From JABDOU01 sp041609995 (GTDB lineage Bacteria; Actinomycetota; Acidimicrobiia; Spongiisociales; SHLN01): a DNA stretch of 34,557 bases. Positions 7,801-15,766 of this stretch are shown here, piece after piece. The DNA is taken from NCBI GenBank assembly GCA_041609995.1, contig JBFIPU010000016.1, positions 1-34,557 of the forward strand, given 5' to 3'. Position numbers and translations under genes: made by a program. Position 1 is the first letter of the stretch. Each line of letters starts with the position of its first letter. The notes under the pieces are model-generated. The model was not told the origin of the DNA. It worked only from the letters and a program-made list of their open reading frames with translations, and searched no databases.

Positions 7801-8047
7801 GCCCCTCTTTGCGCTGTTGGCGCTCTTCGCACCGATCCTCGTGCTCGCCGCTCGACCGGGAATGGAGATCGTGGGCCCGATGGCTGTGGCGGTGGTCGGC
7901 GGCTTGATTGCCACTGCGCTGCTGGTGGTGGTGATTCTGCCTGCCCTGTATTTCCGGTTCGGCGCAAAGGCCGTCACAGATACATCCACCGACGACCTGT
8001 ACACGATCGACTTGAGAGAGAAGACCCGCGAGGAGGTGAAGGCATGA
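4871..8047 (+). CDS. RND efflux permease, CusA/CzcA-like, first subunit (degenerate relay)
   Basis: 1058 residues, close to the usual length for the AcrB/CusA superfamily, with the typical layout: TM1 near 12-32, a first porter loop starting DTLPEFNPVMVEVQTEALGLSAAEVE, a TM2-6 bundle near 355-510, a second large loop (about 575-870) and TM8-12 to the end. Such pumps use the proton gradient to export metals or drugs. TM4 has VIVDDAI (about 417) but lacks the Glu-Asn that follows in heavy-metal RND pumps (A-A-W here), and the segment after TM4 is unusual. I chose the ATG at 4871 over the GTG at 4862 because AAAGGGGG lies 8 bases before it. It overlaps the leader ORF stop by one base and the next gene by 4 bases. 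Confidence 0.9.
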   Translation: MRSIVGLSVKFRRIFIALAAGLIVYGVFNLAQAKQDTLPEFNPVMVEVQTEALGLSAAEVERLITVPLEQDLLNGVAFLEEIESASLPGLSSVIMTFEEGTPLLDARQVVAERLTQSHGLPQVAGQPQMLQPKSSTSRVSMVSLSSNELTPIEISVLARWVIVPRLLGVEGVAHASIWGFKDRQLQVRVDPRELIEQNISLEQVISTAGNALEVSPLTFLEASSPGTGGFIDTVNQRLHVFHEQAISTAEELARVPLEDEDGGTELRGGQPVALGEVTEIVEDHQPLIGDARCSVGDCVMLVIEKFPEANTPQVVENVDAALALLAPGLKGIDIDSSLYRPSDYIEESASNVGIALGIGMVLLVVVVMMAMNDWRLGLMTVASIAVSVVTAALVLQILDVTFNAMTVAGLLLALLVIVDDAIVAAWAAGRESAGKIVTKNDTLYFANLTGHITRARSAAQYAALIAAVVVLTFYFLPGLPGAFLGSVAGAYLLAIAVAMLVNLTLMTSMAVELLRDRTVEMGGGSFKRISSWFQAATSRTLERPGLAVFLAILVIVGGAIAIPAMTRDFRPELKERNLLISLEALPGTSLARMDAVTADLMSDVKALPDVTDVGAHVGRAILSDQIVNVNASEIWLTIDESADYQGTLEAVEGLANRSEIDAQVTTYSGQQIDEMLGGARDELTVRVFGTNPDILNETANRVNDIVADTNGVVQSRLELPIQEETIEIEVDLDRAQEVGLKPGDVRRRAATLVSGIVVGNLFEEQKVFDVVVWGVPEIRQTVQDIRDIPIPTDRGAIVTMADVADVRVAPNIAVINHDSVLTYVDVLARVGNRAVADVAADIESAIAQQTFPLEYYALVLDGFATERAELTTVAVIVAAVAITVYLLLQAALNSWRLATLIFLLLTIAPGGALLALWITGVDLSLGSLAGVIAIGGLAARNAIMLVQRYQMQKRSGEPFGRDLVLGTTSRLAVPTLTPLFALLALFAPILVLAARPGMEIVGPMAVAVVGGLIATALLVVVILPALYFRFGAKAVTDTSTDDLYTIDLREKTREEVKA

Positions 8048-8451
8048 GGCGCCACATCCTGCTCGTTGCACTGGCGCTGCTCGTTGCCGCCTGCACCGCA
8101 GGCGGCGAGGGTGGCAAGGCCGAGAGCCCGGTCAAGCTCGATCCGGCCTCCGACATCTGGAAGCTCACGCTCACCGAGTCGGCGGCCGAGCGCCTCGACA
8201 TCCAGACCACGACCGTCGAAGCCGCCGATACGGGATACGTCGTGCCGAGCGCGGCGATCATCATCATCCCCGACGGCACCTACTGGGTGTACACCACCCC
8301 GGAACCGCTCGTCTATGTGAGGGAGCAGCTCCACTCCGTCATCGAAAGAGACCTCATGGCCTACTTCGAGGAGGGGCCACCGATAGGGACCGAAGTGGTG
8401 ACAGTCGGCGTGCCCGAGTTGTACGGCGCCGAATTCGGAATCGGAAAGTAG
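8044..8451 (+). CDS. Small lipoprotein resembling a miniature RND adaptor
   Basis: 135 residues. The signal peptide ends in the lipobox V-A-A-C (Cys17). After a Gly-rich linker, VKLDPASDIWKLTLTESAAE (about 30-49) and LDIQTTTVEA resemble the first strands of CusB/CzcB-type membrane-fusion proteins. VVPSAAIIIIPDGTYWVYTT (about 66-85), and GPPIGTEVVTVGVPELYGAE near the end, look like the C-terminal membrane-proximal domain of such adaptors. The alpha-hairpin and lipoyl parts that reach an outer-membrane channel are absent, as would suit a cell with one membrane. The ATGA overlap with the first permease and the 10-base gap to the second, both with strong ribosome sites, make it a likely third subunit. 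The adaptor assignment rests on motif resemblance only. Confidence 0.8.
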   Translation: MRRHILLVALALLVAACTAGGEGGKAESPVKLDPASDIWKLTLTESAAERLDIQTTTVEAADTGYVVPSAAIIIIPDGTYWVYTTPEPLVYVREQLHSVIERDLMAYFEEGPPIGTEVVTVGVPELYGAEFGIGK

Positions 8452-8461
8452 GAGGGGGACC

Positions 8462-11400
8462 ATGCTCAGAAGACTCATCGGCAGCAGCCTGAAATACCGC
8501 TTCATCGTGGTGGCCGCCGCCGCCGGATTCATGGTATTCGGCGTACAGCAGCTCCGGCACACCGAGCTCGACGTGTTCCCCGAGTTCGCCCCGCCGCGTG
8601 TGGAGATTCAGACCCCGGCCCTGGGCTTGTCGGCCAGCGAGGTCGAATCGCTCGTGACGATTCCGATCGAACAAGCAGTTGCCGGGGTACCGGGACTCGA
8701 CGAGATTCGCTCCAAATCGGTCGAACAGCTCTCGTCGATCCTGCTGATCTTCGATCGAGGCACCGACCTGCTGGATGCCCGGCAGCTGGTGGGCGAGCGG
8801 CTGGCGCACATCACACCGACCCTGCCGAACTGGGCGAGCCCGCCATGGATGATCCAGCCGCTGTCGTCGACGAGCCGGGTGTTGAAGATCGGGCTGTCGA
8901 CACAAGACCCCGAGCTCGACCTCATGGACATGTCGATGGTGTCGTACTGGACGATTCGGGCCCGCTTGCTCCGGGTACCCGGCGTCGCCAACGTTCCCAT
9001 CTGGGGGGAGCGGCTCGAGATGCTGCAGGTCCAGGTCGAGCCCGAGCGGCTTCGCGAGGCGAGCGTAGAGCTGGAGAGCGTCGCCACCGCCACCGCCGAC
9101 GCCCTGGAAGCGGGCCTATACCAGTTCTCCGAAGGCCATTACATCGGCACCGGTGGTTGGGTAGAGAACCAGAACCAGCGAATGAGCGTTCGTCACTACT
9201 CACCACTCATCAACGCCCAGGACCTGGCCGACGTGCCTGTACAAACAACAACTGGCGAGTGGCTGAAGCTGGGAGATGTCGCTCAGCTGGTGCGAGACCA
9301 CCAGCTGCTCGTCGGCGACGCCGTCATCAACGACGGCCCGGGGCTGATGCTGATCGTCGAGAAGCTCCCGTGGGCCAACACCCTCGAGGTCACGCGCGGG
9401 GTGGAAGAGGCCATGGAGGAACTGGCGCCGGCGCTGGCCGGCTTCGAGGTCGACGCCAAGCTCTTCCGGCCTGCCACGTTCATCGAAGAATCGATTTCGA
9501 ACCTCTCGAAGGCGATTCTCATGGGCGCCATCCTCATGATCGCCATGTTCAGTCTCTTCCTCTACGAATGGAGGACCGCGCTCATCAGTGTGGTCGCCAT
9601 CCCCCTGTCGCTCGTGGCGGCCGGGATGGTTCTCCACTGGCGGGGAGCCACGATCAACACCATGATCCTGGCGGGGATGGTGATCGCCCTGGGGGACATC
9701 GTCGACGACGCCATCATCGATATCGAAAACGTGGTCAGACGGTTGAAACAGCATCGCGCCGCGGGCGGAAACGGTGCCTCAACCGCCCGCGTCATCCTCG
9801 AGGCGTCGCTGGAGGTCCGCAGCGCCATCGTTTACGCCACCCTCATCGAGGTAGTGGCTGTTTCCCCGATCTTCCTCTTGACGGGCCTGTCAGGGGCCTT
9901 CTTCCGTCCCCTCGCCACGTCGTATGCACTGGCGTTGCTGGCATCGATGGTGGTTGCGTTGACCGTCACCCCTGCGCTGAGCTTGCTGTTCTTCCGCAAC
10001 CCCAAATCGCTGCAGCATCGGGAGTCGCCGGTGGTTCCCCCGCTCAAGCGTGCCTACGAGGCAGTGCTGAATCGCATCATCCGTCGCCCCCAGCCGGCCT
10101 ACGGCAGTGTGGCGGCGGTAACGATCGTCGGCGTGCTGATGGTGCCATTCCTGGGCCAATCGCTCCTGCCTGACTTCAAAGAGCGGGACTTCCTCATGCA
10201 CTGGCTCACGAAGCCCGGCACCGGCCAGGTGGAAATGGTTCGGATCAGCGAGGAGGCCAACCGTGAGCTCCTGACGATCCCGGGGATACTCAACGCCAGT
10301 TCCCATATCGGCCAGGCGCTGTTGATGGACGAGGTGGTGGGCATCGACTTTGGCGAAAACTGGGTCAGCCTGGATCCGGCGGTGGACTACGACGAGACGC
10401 GCGGCAAGATCGAGGAAGTGGTGAACGGCTATCCGGGACTGTTCCGAGACGTCCAGACCTATCTCAAAGAGCGCATTAGAGAAGTGTTGACCGGCTCGAG
10501 CGAGCCGATCCAGGTGCGAATATACGGCCAGGAACTGGAAGTGCTTCGTGAAAAGGCCGCCGAGGTGGAAGAGATCCTGGTCAACATGCCGGGGGTGAGC
10601 TCGCCCCACCACGCCTTCCAGGAGGACATTCCGCAGGTCCGGGTGGTGGTCGACCTGGAGAAGTCGAAGGAGGTGGGGCTCAAACCTGGCGATGTGCGCC
10701 GGGCGGCGGCTCGGCTGATCGCCGGGGAAGAGGCCGGTGACATCTTCTACGACGGCAAGGCGTACGACGTCCAGGTGTGGAGCGTGCCCGAAGTGCGCCG
10801 CAGCTTAACCGATGTGCAAAACTTGCTCCTCGACACGCCCAGCGGCGAGTGGGTGAAACTCAAGGACGTTGCCGAGGTGGCCATCGCCCCGGTCCCCAAC
10901 ATCATCGAACACCAGGACCTGTTCCGGGATATCGACGTGGGCGCCGGCCTGGACGGGACACGCGACCTCGGTTCGGTGGTCAAGGACCTCGAAGCCGAAC
11001 TGGCGGCCATGGAGTGGCCCACGGGGTACCGACCAGAGCTACTGGGCGAGTTCACCGAGCGCCAGGAGGCGTCGCAACGCCTGAACAGCTTCGCGATCGT
11101 TGCCGCCGTCGGCGTGTTCCTATTACTGCAGGCGTCATACAACAGCTCTCGTCTGGCGCTGCTGTCGTTCTTGACTCTTCCGATCGCCCTCGTCGGAGGC
11201 GTGATCGCGGCATACTTGTCGGGCGGCGTGCTGTCCTTGGGCTCGCTCGTCGGGTTCTTCACGGTGCTTGGCATCGTCGCCCGGAACGGGATCATGCTGA
11301 TCACCCACTACCAGCATCTCGAAGAGGAAGAAGGGGTGCCGTTCGGCCCCGCTCTGGTGATCCAGGGGGCCAAGGAGCGGGTGGTGCCGATCCTCATGAC

Positions 11401-11611
11401 GGTGCTCACCACCGGCCTGGCGTTGGTACCGCTGATCATCGGCGGGGAGATCCCAGGACAGGAGATCGAGTATCCAATGGCGATCGTCATCCTGGGCGGC
11501 CTGATCACGGCAACCCTGCTGAACCTTTTCGTCGTACCGAGCCTGTATCTGGCCTTCGCCAAGCCGAAAGACGAGATGAAGCCGGGCACGCCGGTCCCGG
11601 TCACCAGCTAG
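8462..11611 (+). CDS. RND efflux permease, CusA/CzcA-like, second subunit
   Basis: 1049 residues with the full RND duplication: TM1 near 13-32, porter loop opening DVFPEFAPPRVEIQTPALGL, TM2-6 (about 340-500), a second loop (about 565-860) and TM8-12. TM4 carries LGDIVDDAIIDIENVVRR (from about 409), with the acidic residues expected for proton translocation in heavy-metal-type RND pumps. It is similar to the first permease throughout, so the two probably arose by duplication and may form a mixed trimer. The ribosome site GGAGGGGGA lies 5 bases before the ATG. Substrate is unknown; no metal-binding Met pairs like those of CusA are obvious. Confidence 0.92.
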   Translation: MLRRLIGSSLKYRFIVVAAAAGFMVFGVQQLRHTELDVFPEFAPPRVEIQTPALGLSASEVESLVTIPIEQAVAGVPGLDEIRSKSVEQLSSILLIFDRGTDLLDARQLVGERLAHITPTLPNWASPPWMIQPLSSTSRVLKIGLSTQDPELDLMDMSMVSYWTIRARLLRVPGVANVPIWGERLEMLQVQVEPERLREASVELESVATATADALEAGLYQFSEGHYIGTGGWVENQNQRMSVRHYSPLINAQDLADVPVQTTTGEWLKLGDVAQLVRDHQLLVGDAVINDGPGLMLIVEKLPWANTLEVTRGVEEAMEELAPALAGFEVDAKLFRPATFIEESISNLSKAILMGAILMIAMFSLFLYEWRTALISVVAIPLSLVAAGMVLHWRGATINTMILAGMVIALGDIVDDAIIDIENVVRRLKQHRAAGGNGASTARVILEASLEVRSAIVYATLIEVVAVSPIFLLTGLSGAFFRPLATSYALALLASMVVALTVTPALSLLFFRNPKSLQHRESPVVPPLKRAYEAVLNRIIRRPQPAYGSVAAVTIVGVLMVPFLGQSLLPDFKERDFLMHWLTKPGTGQVEMVRISEEANRELLTIPGILNASSHIGQALLMDEVVGIDFGENWVSLDPAVDYDETRGKIEEVVNGYPGLFRDVQTYLKERIREVLTGSSEPIQVRIYGQELEVLREKAAEVEEILVNMPGVSSPHHAFQEDIPQVRVVVDLEKSKEVGLKPGDVRRAAARLIAGEEAGDIFYDGKAYDVQVWSVPEVRRSLTDVQNLLLDTPSGEWVKLKDVAEVAIAPVPNIIEHQDLFRDIDVGAGLDGTRDLGSVVKDLEAELAAMEWPTGYRPELLGEFTERQEASQRLNSFAIVAAVGVFLLLQASYNSSRLALLSFLTLPIALVGGVIAAYLSGGVLSLGSLVGFFTVLGIVARNGIMLITHYQHLEEEEGVPFGPALVIQGAKERVVPILMTVLTTGLALVPLIIGGEIPGQEIEYPMAIVILGGLITATLLNLFVVPSLYLAFAKPKDEMKPGTPVPVTS

Positions 11612-11637
11612 CGAGACCAACCCGTTCGAGGGGGACT

Positions 11638-11668
11638 GGAGCCGGGGGAGATCACCTCCCCCGGCTCC
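11638..11668 (+). terminator. 13-bp GC-rich hairpin after the RND operon
   Basis: GGAGCCGGGGGAG (11638-11650) pairs exactly with 11656-11668 around a 5-base loop, 26 bases after the second permease stop. There is no U-tract. It lies between convergent genes and probably ends the RND transcript. Confidence 0.65.
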
Positions 11669-11743
11669 ACGAGTTCTCCCGTCGCCTGCGCCACGACGGC
11701 CGAGCGTATGTCGCCGACCTGCCCGAATTCGTCGGACGGGTTG

Positions 11744-12493
11744 TCACTCCCAGCGGAAAAAGCGAAGACCCAGTAGGGCGCTGGAGAGGGCGATCAAGCC
11801 GAACACCAACCACGACAAGCCGGCGTCCAAGCCGAGCCACATGTCTTGCATGACCCTGACGGCATGCCAAAGCGGAGTGGCGGTCGCCACGGCACGCATG
11901 CCATCGGTCAGCACTTCCGGGGGAGGGCCGGCCCCGCCCAGAAACAGCATCACAAACCACGCGAGCATGCCTACCGCTTGGGCGGCCCGGGCAGTCGGCA
12001 GCACGGCTCCCAGCAAGACCCCAAAGGCGGCGAAGCCAAGCGTCAGCAGCAAGAAGACCGACACGACACCCGCCACCGATTCGGGCGCGGCGAAGTCGTA
12101 GGCCAACTGGGCCGCAACGAGTAGGAGTACCGCGCTGACCGCCGCCACCACGAACGCAACGACGAGCTCGGCCCCGGCGATGCTCCAGGCGCTCACCGAG
12201 GAAGCGTGGAATCGCTTGAGCACGCCGCTTTCTCGACTGCCGGCCAGGTGAGTGGGGATGCTGATCAGGCACACGGAGGCAATGACGAGGGCGACATAGG
12301 CCGGCACGTAGTAGTCCATGGCTCCCACCCCCCGGTACACGACGAACTCCCCTCCGCCGGACGCCTCATTGCCGAACACGCCGCCCAGCACGAAAAGGAT
12401 GATGAGGGGCAATGCCAGAGAGAAGACGACGGTCAAGGGTTCGCGCATGAACAGCTTCAGCTCGACCCATGACAACTTGACGAGGGCCCTCAC
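11744..12493 (-). CDS. ABC-2 type transporter permease
   Basis: 249 residues with six predicted membrane helices and a large polar loop after the first. The N-terminus (LVKLSWVELKLFMREPLTVV) is the amphipathic elbow typical of ABC-2 permeases, and RESGVLKRFHASSVS is the conserved cytoplasmic segment after TM2. I chose the GTG at 12493: it follows GGAGGTG at good spacing, directly after the stop of the ATPase gene (12495-12497). An ATG at 12529 would overlap that gene by 35 bases. It should form the membrane half of a drug, lipid or polymer exporter with the ATPase. Confidence 0.85.
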   Translation of the reverse strand: MRALVKLSWVELKLFMREPLTVVFSLALPLIILFVLGGVFGNEASGGGEFVVYRGVGAMDYYVPAYVALVIASVCLISIPTHLAGSRESGVLKRFHASSVSAWSIAGAELVVAFVVAAVSAVLLLVAAQLAYDFAAPESVAGVVSVFLLLTLGFAAFGVLLGAVLPTARAAQAVGMLAWFVMLFLGGAGPPPEVLTDGMRAVATATPLWHAVRVMQDMWLGLDAGLSWLVFGLIALSSALLGLRFFRWE

Positions 12494-12494
12494 C

Positions 12495-13397
12495 TCACAC
12501 CTCCGGTCTCGTGATTGCCAGAAATACATCCTCGAGCGTCGACTGTTGCACCGCGAGATCGGACGGGACGATATCGCGTTCTACCAAGGCCGCCGCCACC
12601 AGTGCCAGCAACGGTCCGGCGCCGCTGACCGTCACACCCCGGCCGCTCCGGCTGACCGCTTCGACCCCTGGCACGTCGTCGAGGAAATCCACATCCGCCA
12701 CATCCGTTGAAAACATCACCCGGCTGCCTCCGGCGTACGTTTGGATCAACTCCTCGGGCGTGCCCGACGCCACCACCCGCTTTCGGTCTATCACAGCAAG
12801 GCGATCGCAGAGCGCCTGGGCCTCATCCATGAAATGCGTCACGAGGACGACCGTCGTTCCGCGATCTCGAATCTGACGGATGAGTTCCCACGTCGCCCGG
12901 CGGGCCATCGGATCCAGGCCGGCTGTCATCTCGTCGAGAAACACCACCCGGGGATCGTTGACGACCGCCAACGCGATGAACAGGCGCTGCTGTTGGCCGC
13001 CGGACAGGCCACCAAAAGCCGCATTGCGTTTGTCGCTGAGCCCCCATGTGTCGAGCACCATGTCCCAAGATGGCCCCTCCGGTTTCAATGACGAGAAGAG
13101 GTCGAGCGCCTCCCACACTTTGATTCGATCCGGAAGCGCCGACTCCTGCAGCTGGGATCCGATCAGTCGACGGACCACCTCCGCTTCCCGCTGCGGGTCG
13201 TGGCCGAGCACATGCATCTCGCCACCATCGGCCCTCCGCAGGCCCTGCAGGCATTCGACCGTGGTGGTCTTGCCGGCTCCGTTCGGACCGAGGATTCCAA
13301 AGATCTCGCCTTCGTGCACAGTGAAGCTGACATCTTCGACGGCGACGAACGCTCCATACCGCTTGTGCAGATGGGCGACCTCGATGACCGGCGTCAT
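12495..13397 (-). CDS. ABC transporter ATP-binding protein (DRA/CcmA-type)
   Basis: 300 residues. Walker A is GPNGAGKT (37-44), the signature is LSGGQQQR, Walker B is VVFLDEMTAGLD, and the switch His lies in LVTHFMDEAQ. The C-terminal about 80 residues form the extra domain found in drug- and antibiotic-export ATPases paired with ABC-2 permeases. The ATG at 13397 begins the domain directly (MTPVIEVAHLHKRYG) with GGAG upstream; the open frame continues 62 codons further without a credible start. The permease follows within two bases, so the pair is an operon. Substrate cannot be read from sequence. Confidence 0.92.
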   Translation of the reverse strand: MTPVIEVAHLHKRYGAFVAVEDVSFTVHEGEIFGILGPNGAGKTTTVECLQGLRRADGGEMHVLGHDPQREAEVVRRLIGSQLQESALPDRIKVWEALDLFSSLKPEGPSWDMVLDTWGLSDKRNAAFGGLSGGQQQRLFIALAVVNDPRVVFLDEMTAGLDPMARRATWELIRQIRDRGTTVVLVTHFMDEAQALCDRLAVIDRKRVVASGTPEELIQTYAGGSRVMFSTDVADVDFLDDVPGVEAVSRSGRGVTVSGAGPLLALVAAALVERDIVPSDLAVQQSTLEDVFLAITRPEV

Positions 13398-13590
13398 ACC
13401 GGGTCTCCGGCGTGGACACATCCGGCCCGGTAGCGGTGAGTTTTCCGGCAGGTCCCTGCTCGCCTCAAGCGGTTCACCGCCACACCCTACGATGCATCCA
13501 GCCGACGACCGGCCCGCATTGCCCGACCCGTAGTCCTCGCAACCCCCAATCTGGGCTGGGCGCAGGGGTCGGGAACCCGGCACCGATGAC

Positions 13591-13596
13591 TAGCAT
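13591..13596 (+). promoter_or_regulatory. -10 box for a leaderless mRNA
   Basis: TAGCAT ends 7 bases before the ATG at 13604, so transcription should begin at or next to the start codon. No ribosome site precedes that ATG, consistent with leaderless translation, which is common in actinobacteria. Confidence 0.45.
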
Positions 13597-13603
13597 CGCC
13601 AGA

Positions 13604-13984
13604 ATGGTAAGCCTGAATGAACTCTTCACCGAGATCTCATCGCTCCGGCGCCGCCTGGAAGACTTGCCGCAGGACGCATACGACGAACGCGTGAAGATCC
13701 GCAGCCGGATCACCGAACTCCACGCTGAAGCTCATGAGATCGAAGAGGAGATGCCGCTCGACCGGGAGCATCTCGAGGCCGAATTGCGGGAACTGATGGC
13801 TGAGCACGACGCCATTGTCTCGGGCCACGTCGATCCGGTTTCTCAGTCGGGATCGCTGTCGGCGTCCGTGCCCGGCGACACATCGGGAGCCCAGAACATC
13901 AACCGGGCCATCGACGCCGCGGCGGATCTCTCCCGACTCGAAAAGCACATCCGCGAACTCAAGCGACGGCTTGGCCACCTCTGA
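13604..13984 (+). CDS. Small coiled-coil protein of unknown function
   Basis: 126 residues, strongly charged. Two helical segments with heptad-like spacing (about 1-75, rich in Glu/Arg/Leu, and about 100-126, with LEKHIRELKRRLGHL) flank a Ser/Gly-rich linker. No signal peptide or membrane segment, so cytoplasmic. It is alone on its strand, divergent from the ABC exporter and convergent with rsfS, 16 bases apart. The ATG at 13604 is preferred because of the -10 box; an in-frame ATG at 13586 would add six residues. Not recognised. Confidence 0.75.
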   Translation: MVSLNELFTEISSLRRRLEDLPQDAYDERVKIRSRITELHAEAHEIEEEMPLDREHLEAELRELMAEHDAIVSGHVDPVSQSGSLSASVPGDTSGAQNINRAIDAAADLSRLEKHIRELKRRLGHL

Positions 13985-14000
13985 TCGCCGATAGCAACGA

Positions 14001-14369
14001 CTACCCGACCTCAGTGGTCAGCTTGTCGACGAGGCGTGGGGCATCACCCCACAACCGGTCGAGGTCGTAATAGGCGCGGGTGTCAGGGTCGAAGATGTGG
14101 ATCACGACGTCGCCGTAGTCCAACAACACCCAGGTAGCGTCGTCGAGACCTTCCCGCCTGATCGGCCGACGCCCGTAGTCGTCGCGCAACGACTCATGGA
14201 CGTGATCGGAGAGGCTGAGAATATGGCGGCGATTGCGACCCGTCGCGATGACGAAAGCGTCGGTGATCACGAGCAGTTCAGACACGTCCAGGAGGGAAAT
14301 CTCGGCACCCTGTTTGTCGTCGAGGGCGGCAACGGCACCCCGTGCCAGCGTCTCCGAATCTATGTGCAA
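14001..14369 (-). CDS. rsfS: Ribosome silencing factor RsfS
   Basis: 122 residues, the normal length. The family core is clear: D-V-S-E-L-L-V-I-T-D-A-F-V-I-A-T-G-x-N, then RREGLDDATWVLLDYGDVV and the C-terminal YYDLDRLWGDAP. RsfS binds ribosomal protein uL14 and blocks subunit joining during starvation. The start is TTG at 14369: an in-frame TGA lies three codons upstream and no ATG/GTG gives the full domain. It ends a nadD-LCP-rsfS set whose order is conserved in actinobacteria. Confidence 0.95.
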   Translation of the reverse strand: MHIDSETLARGAVAALDDKQGAEISLLDVSELLVITDAFVIATGRNRRHILSLSDHVHESLRDDYGRRPIRREGLDDATWVLLDYGDVVIHIFDPDTRAYYDLDRLWGDAPRLVDKLTTEVG

Positions 14370-14422
14370 GCTATTTCACCATGGATTGTCGCCTCGGCAT
14401 CATGATACCGGGATTCGCCGAT

Positions 14423-15766
14423 TCATCGAACGGCGTCCGCGCCGAGGATGACACTCACGTCCACAGAGCCCGACGCCGACTGCTCGATCACGATCTCACC
14501 GAAGCCGAGGTGATCCCGAACCAGGACCGCCTCTTGCTGGCCGGCTGCCCCTTGGGCCACGACGAGCGTGTCGCGGTAGGTCGACCGGTCCGCGTTGTCG
14601 GTCCGCAGAATCCAGAACCCGGCGTCGATGAGGTCGCCGGCGATCGCTGCGGTAATGCCGACCTCCCGGGTGCCGTTGAGCAACTCGACCCGCGGCCGGG
14701 GATTCAACGCCTGGCGAACCGGGGCAAAGTGCAGATCGAAGAAGGCGGGGTCGTTCTCCAGGCCAAGTAACTGGCTCCCTCCCACCCCGACCTGGCGTAC
14801 GGGAGCCACGGTGGTGACAACCCGATCAGCCGCCAAGCCCGACTTGAGAATCCGAGCGCCGGCCTCGTCTTCGTCGGCGAATGAGTCGACGAGACCCGGC
14901 GTCCTCGACAGCTCCAGCAAATAGGCCTCCCACACCGAGCGCTGACGCTGCAAGAATTCGATCTCACCACCGGTACCCACGGTGAGCAGCATGGCCTCGA
15001 CCTCGTCGGGTGCATAGGAAGCGGTCCCCACGCCGGCCGTCACGACCGCTCCCTGATAATCCGGCTGCAGGAACGGGTCGGTGAGAGTCACCTCGAGGTT
15101 GCGATCGAGCGTGGCGGCCAGGTCCCCGGGCGTCAGCATGGCGACGCCGGCGATGTCGATCCCGAGCTCATTCATGATGGCATGACGAACCGAATCGAGC
15201 CCACCGAGTACATGGGCGTCTCCCAGGCGATGCGTTCCGAAGCCGGGGACCTCGATGAGCAATGCACTCGGAAAGATCACCACCGAGGTCAACTCCTGAG
15301 ACGCGACCGTCATCACCCCTACCGAGATCGCTTTTTCGTCCAAATCGGTCGCCACGACGAGAACCGAGCTCCCCTCGACCACCGCCGCCGGGGCCACCGA
15401 CACCGGTGCCTCGGAGTCTTGCTGGTACCAGAGATAGGACCCCACGATGGTCCCGGCCACCATCAGCACGGCCAGCACGCCGGCCAATACGACGCGGCGG
15501 ATTACTCGAGGATCGGTCGGAAGCGGACGGGGCTCCGGCGGCCGGTCGGCTTCCGCAGGTTCGACCTCGGGTACCCTGTGGGATCTCCACCTACGGCGAA
15601 GTCGTTTCGGGAGACGCGTCGGCTCGTCAGCCGGTACCTCGGCGGGACGGACCTCTTCGACTTCCGGCAGGTTTGACGCGTCGGAGCCTGGAAGGTTCAA
15701 CCCTTCGGCCAGGTTGATCGACCGCTTCAACGCCGGCTTCACCGTTGTGATGTGGTCACTGCCCAT
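14423..15766 (-). CDS. LCP-like membrane protein with C-terminal LytR_C domain
   Basis: 447 residues: a basic/acidic Pro-rich cytoplasmic N-terminus (1-88), one membrane helix (about 92-113), an extracytoplasmic LCP-like domain (about 135-330) and a LytR_C domain (about 345-440, beginning PRPRVELLNGTREVG). LCP proteins ligate anionic polymers to peptidoglycan. The region normally containing the catalytic P-R-D reads F-P-S-A-L-L (about 164-169), so the key Arg and Asp are missing and the enzyme may be inactive or have changed role. The ATG at 15766 has AGAAGGG upstream and overlaps the nadD stop by 11 bases; an upstream start at 15802 is less likely. Confidence 0.8.
   Translation of the reverse strand: MGSDHITTVKPALKRSINLAEGLNLPGSDASNLPEVEEVRPAEVPADEPTRLPKRLRRRWRSHRVPEVEPAEADRPPEPRPLPTDPRVIRRVVLAGVLAVLMVAGTIVGSYLWYQQDSEAPVSVAPAAVVEGSSVLVVATDLDEKAISVGVMTVASQELTSVVIFPSALLIEVPGFGTHRLGDAHVLGGLDSVRHAIMNELGIDIAGVAMLTPGDLAATLDRNLEVTLTDPFLQPDYQGAVVTAGVGTASYAPDEVEAMLLTVGTGGEIEFLQRQRSVWEAYLLELSRTPGLVDSFADEDEAGARILKSGLAADRVVTTVAPVRQVGVGGSQLLGLENDPAFFDLHFAPVRQALNPRPRVELLNGTREVGITAAIAGDLIDAGFWILRTDNADRSTYRDTLVVAQGAAGQQEAVLVRDHLGFGEIVIEQSASGSVDVSVILGADAVR

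Noticed and set aside
8845..10173. Long alternative-frame and antisense open frames inside the RND genes
   Set aside because: They are Arg/Gly/His-rich products of GC-biased codon positions, with no domain or start signals; the RND frames are unambiguous.
13398..13583. N-terminal extension of the ABC ATPase by 62 codons
   Set aside because: The domain begins at MTPVIEVAHL with its own ribosome site; the upstream part lacks one and runs into the divergent promoter region.
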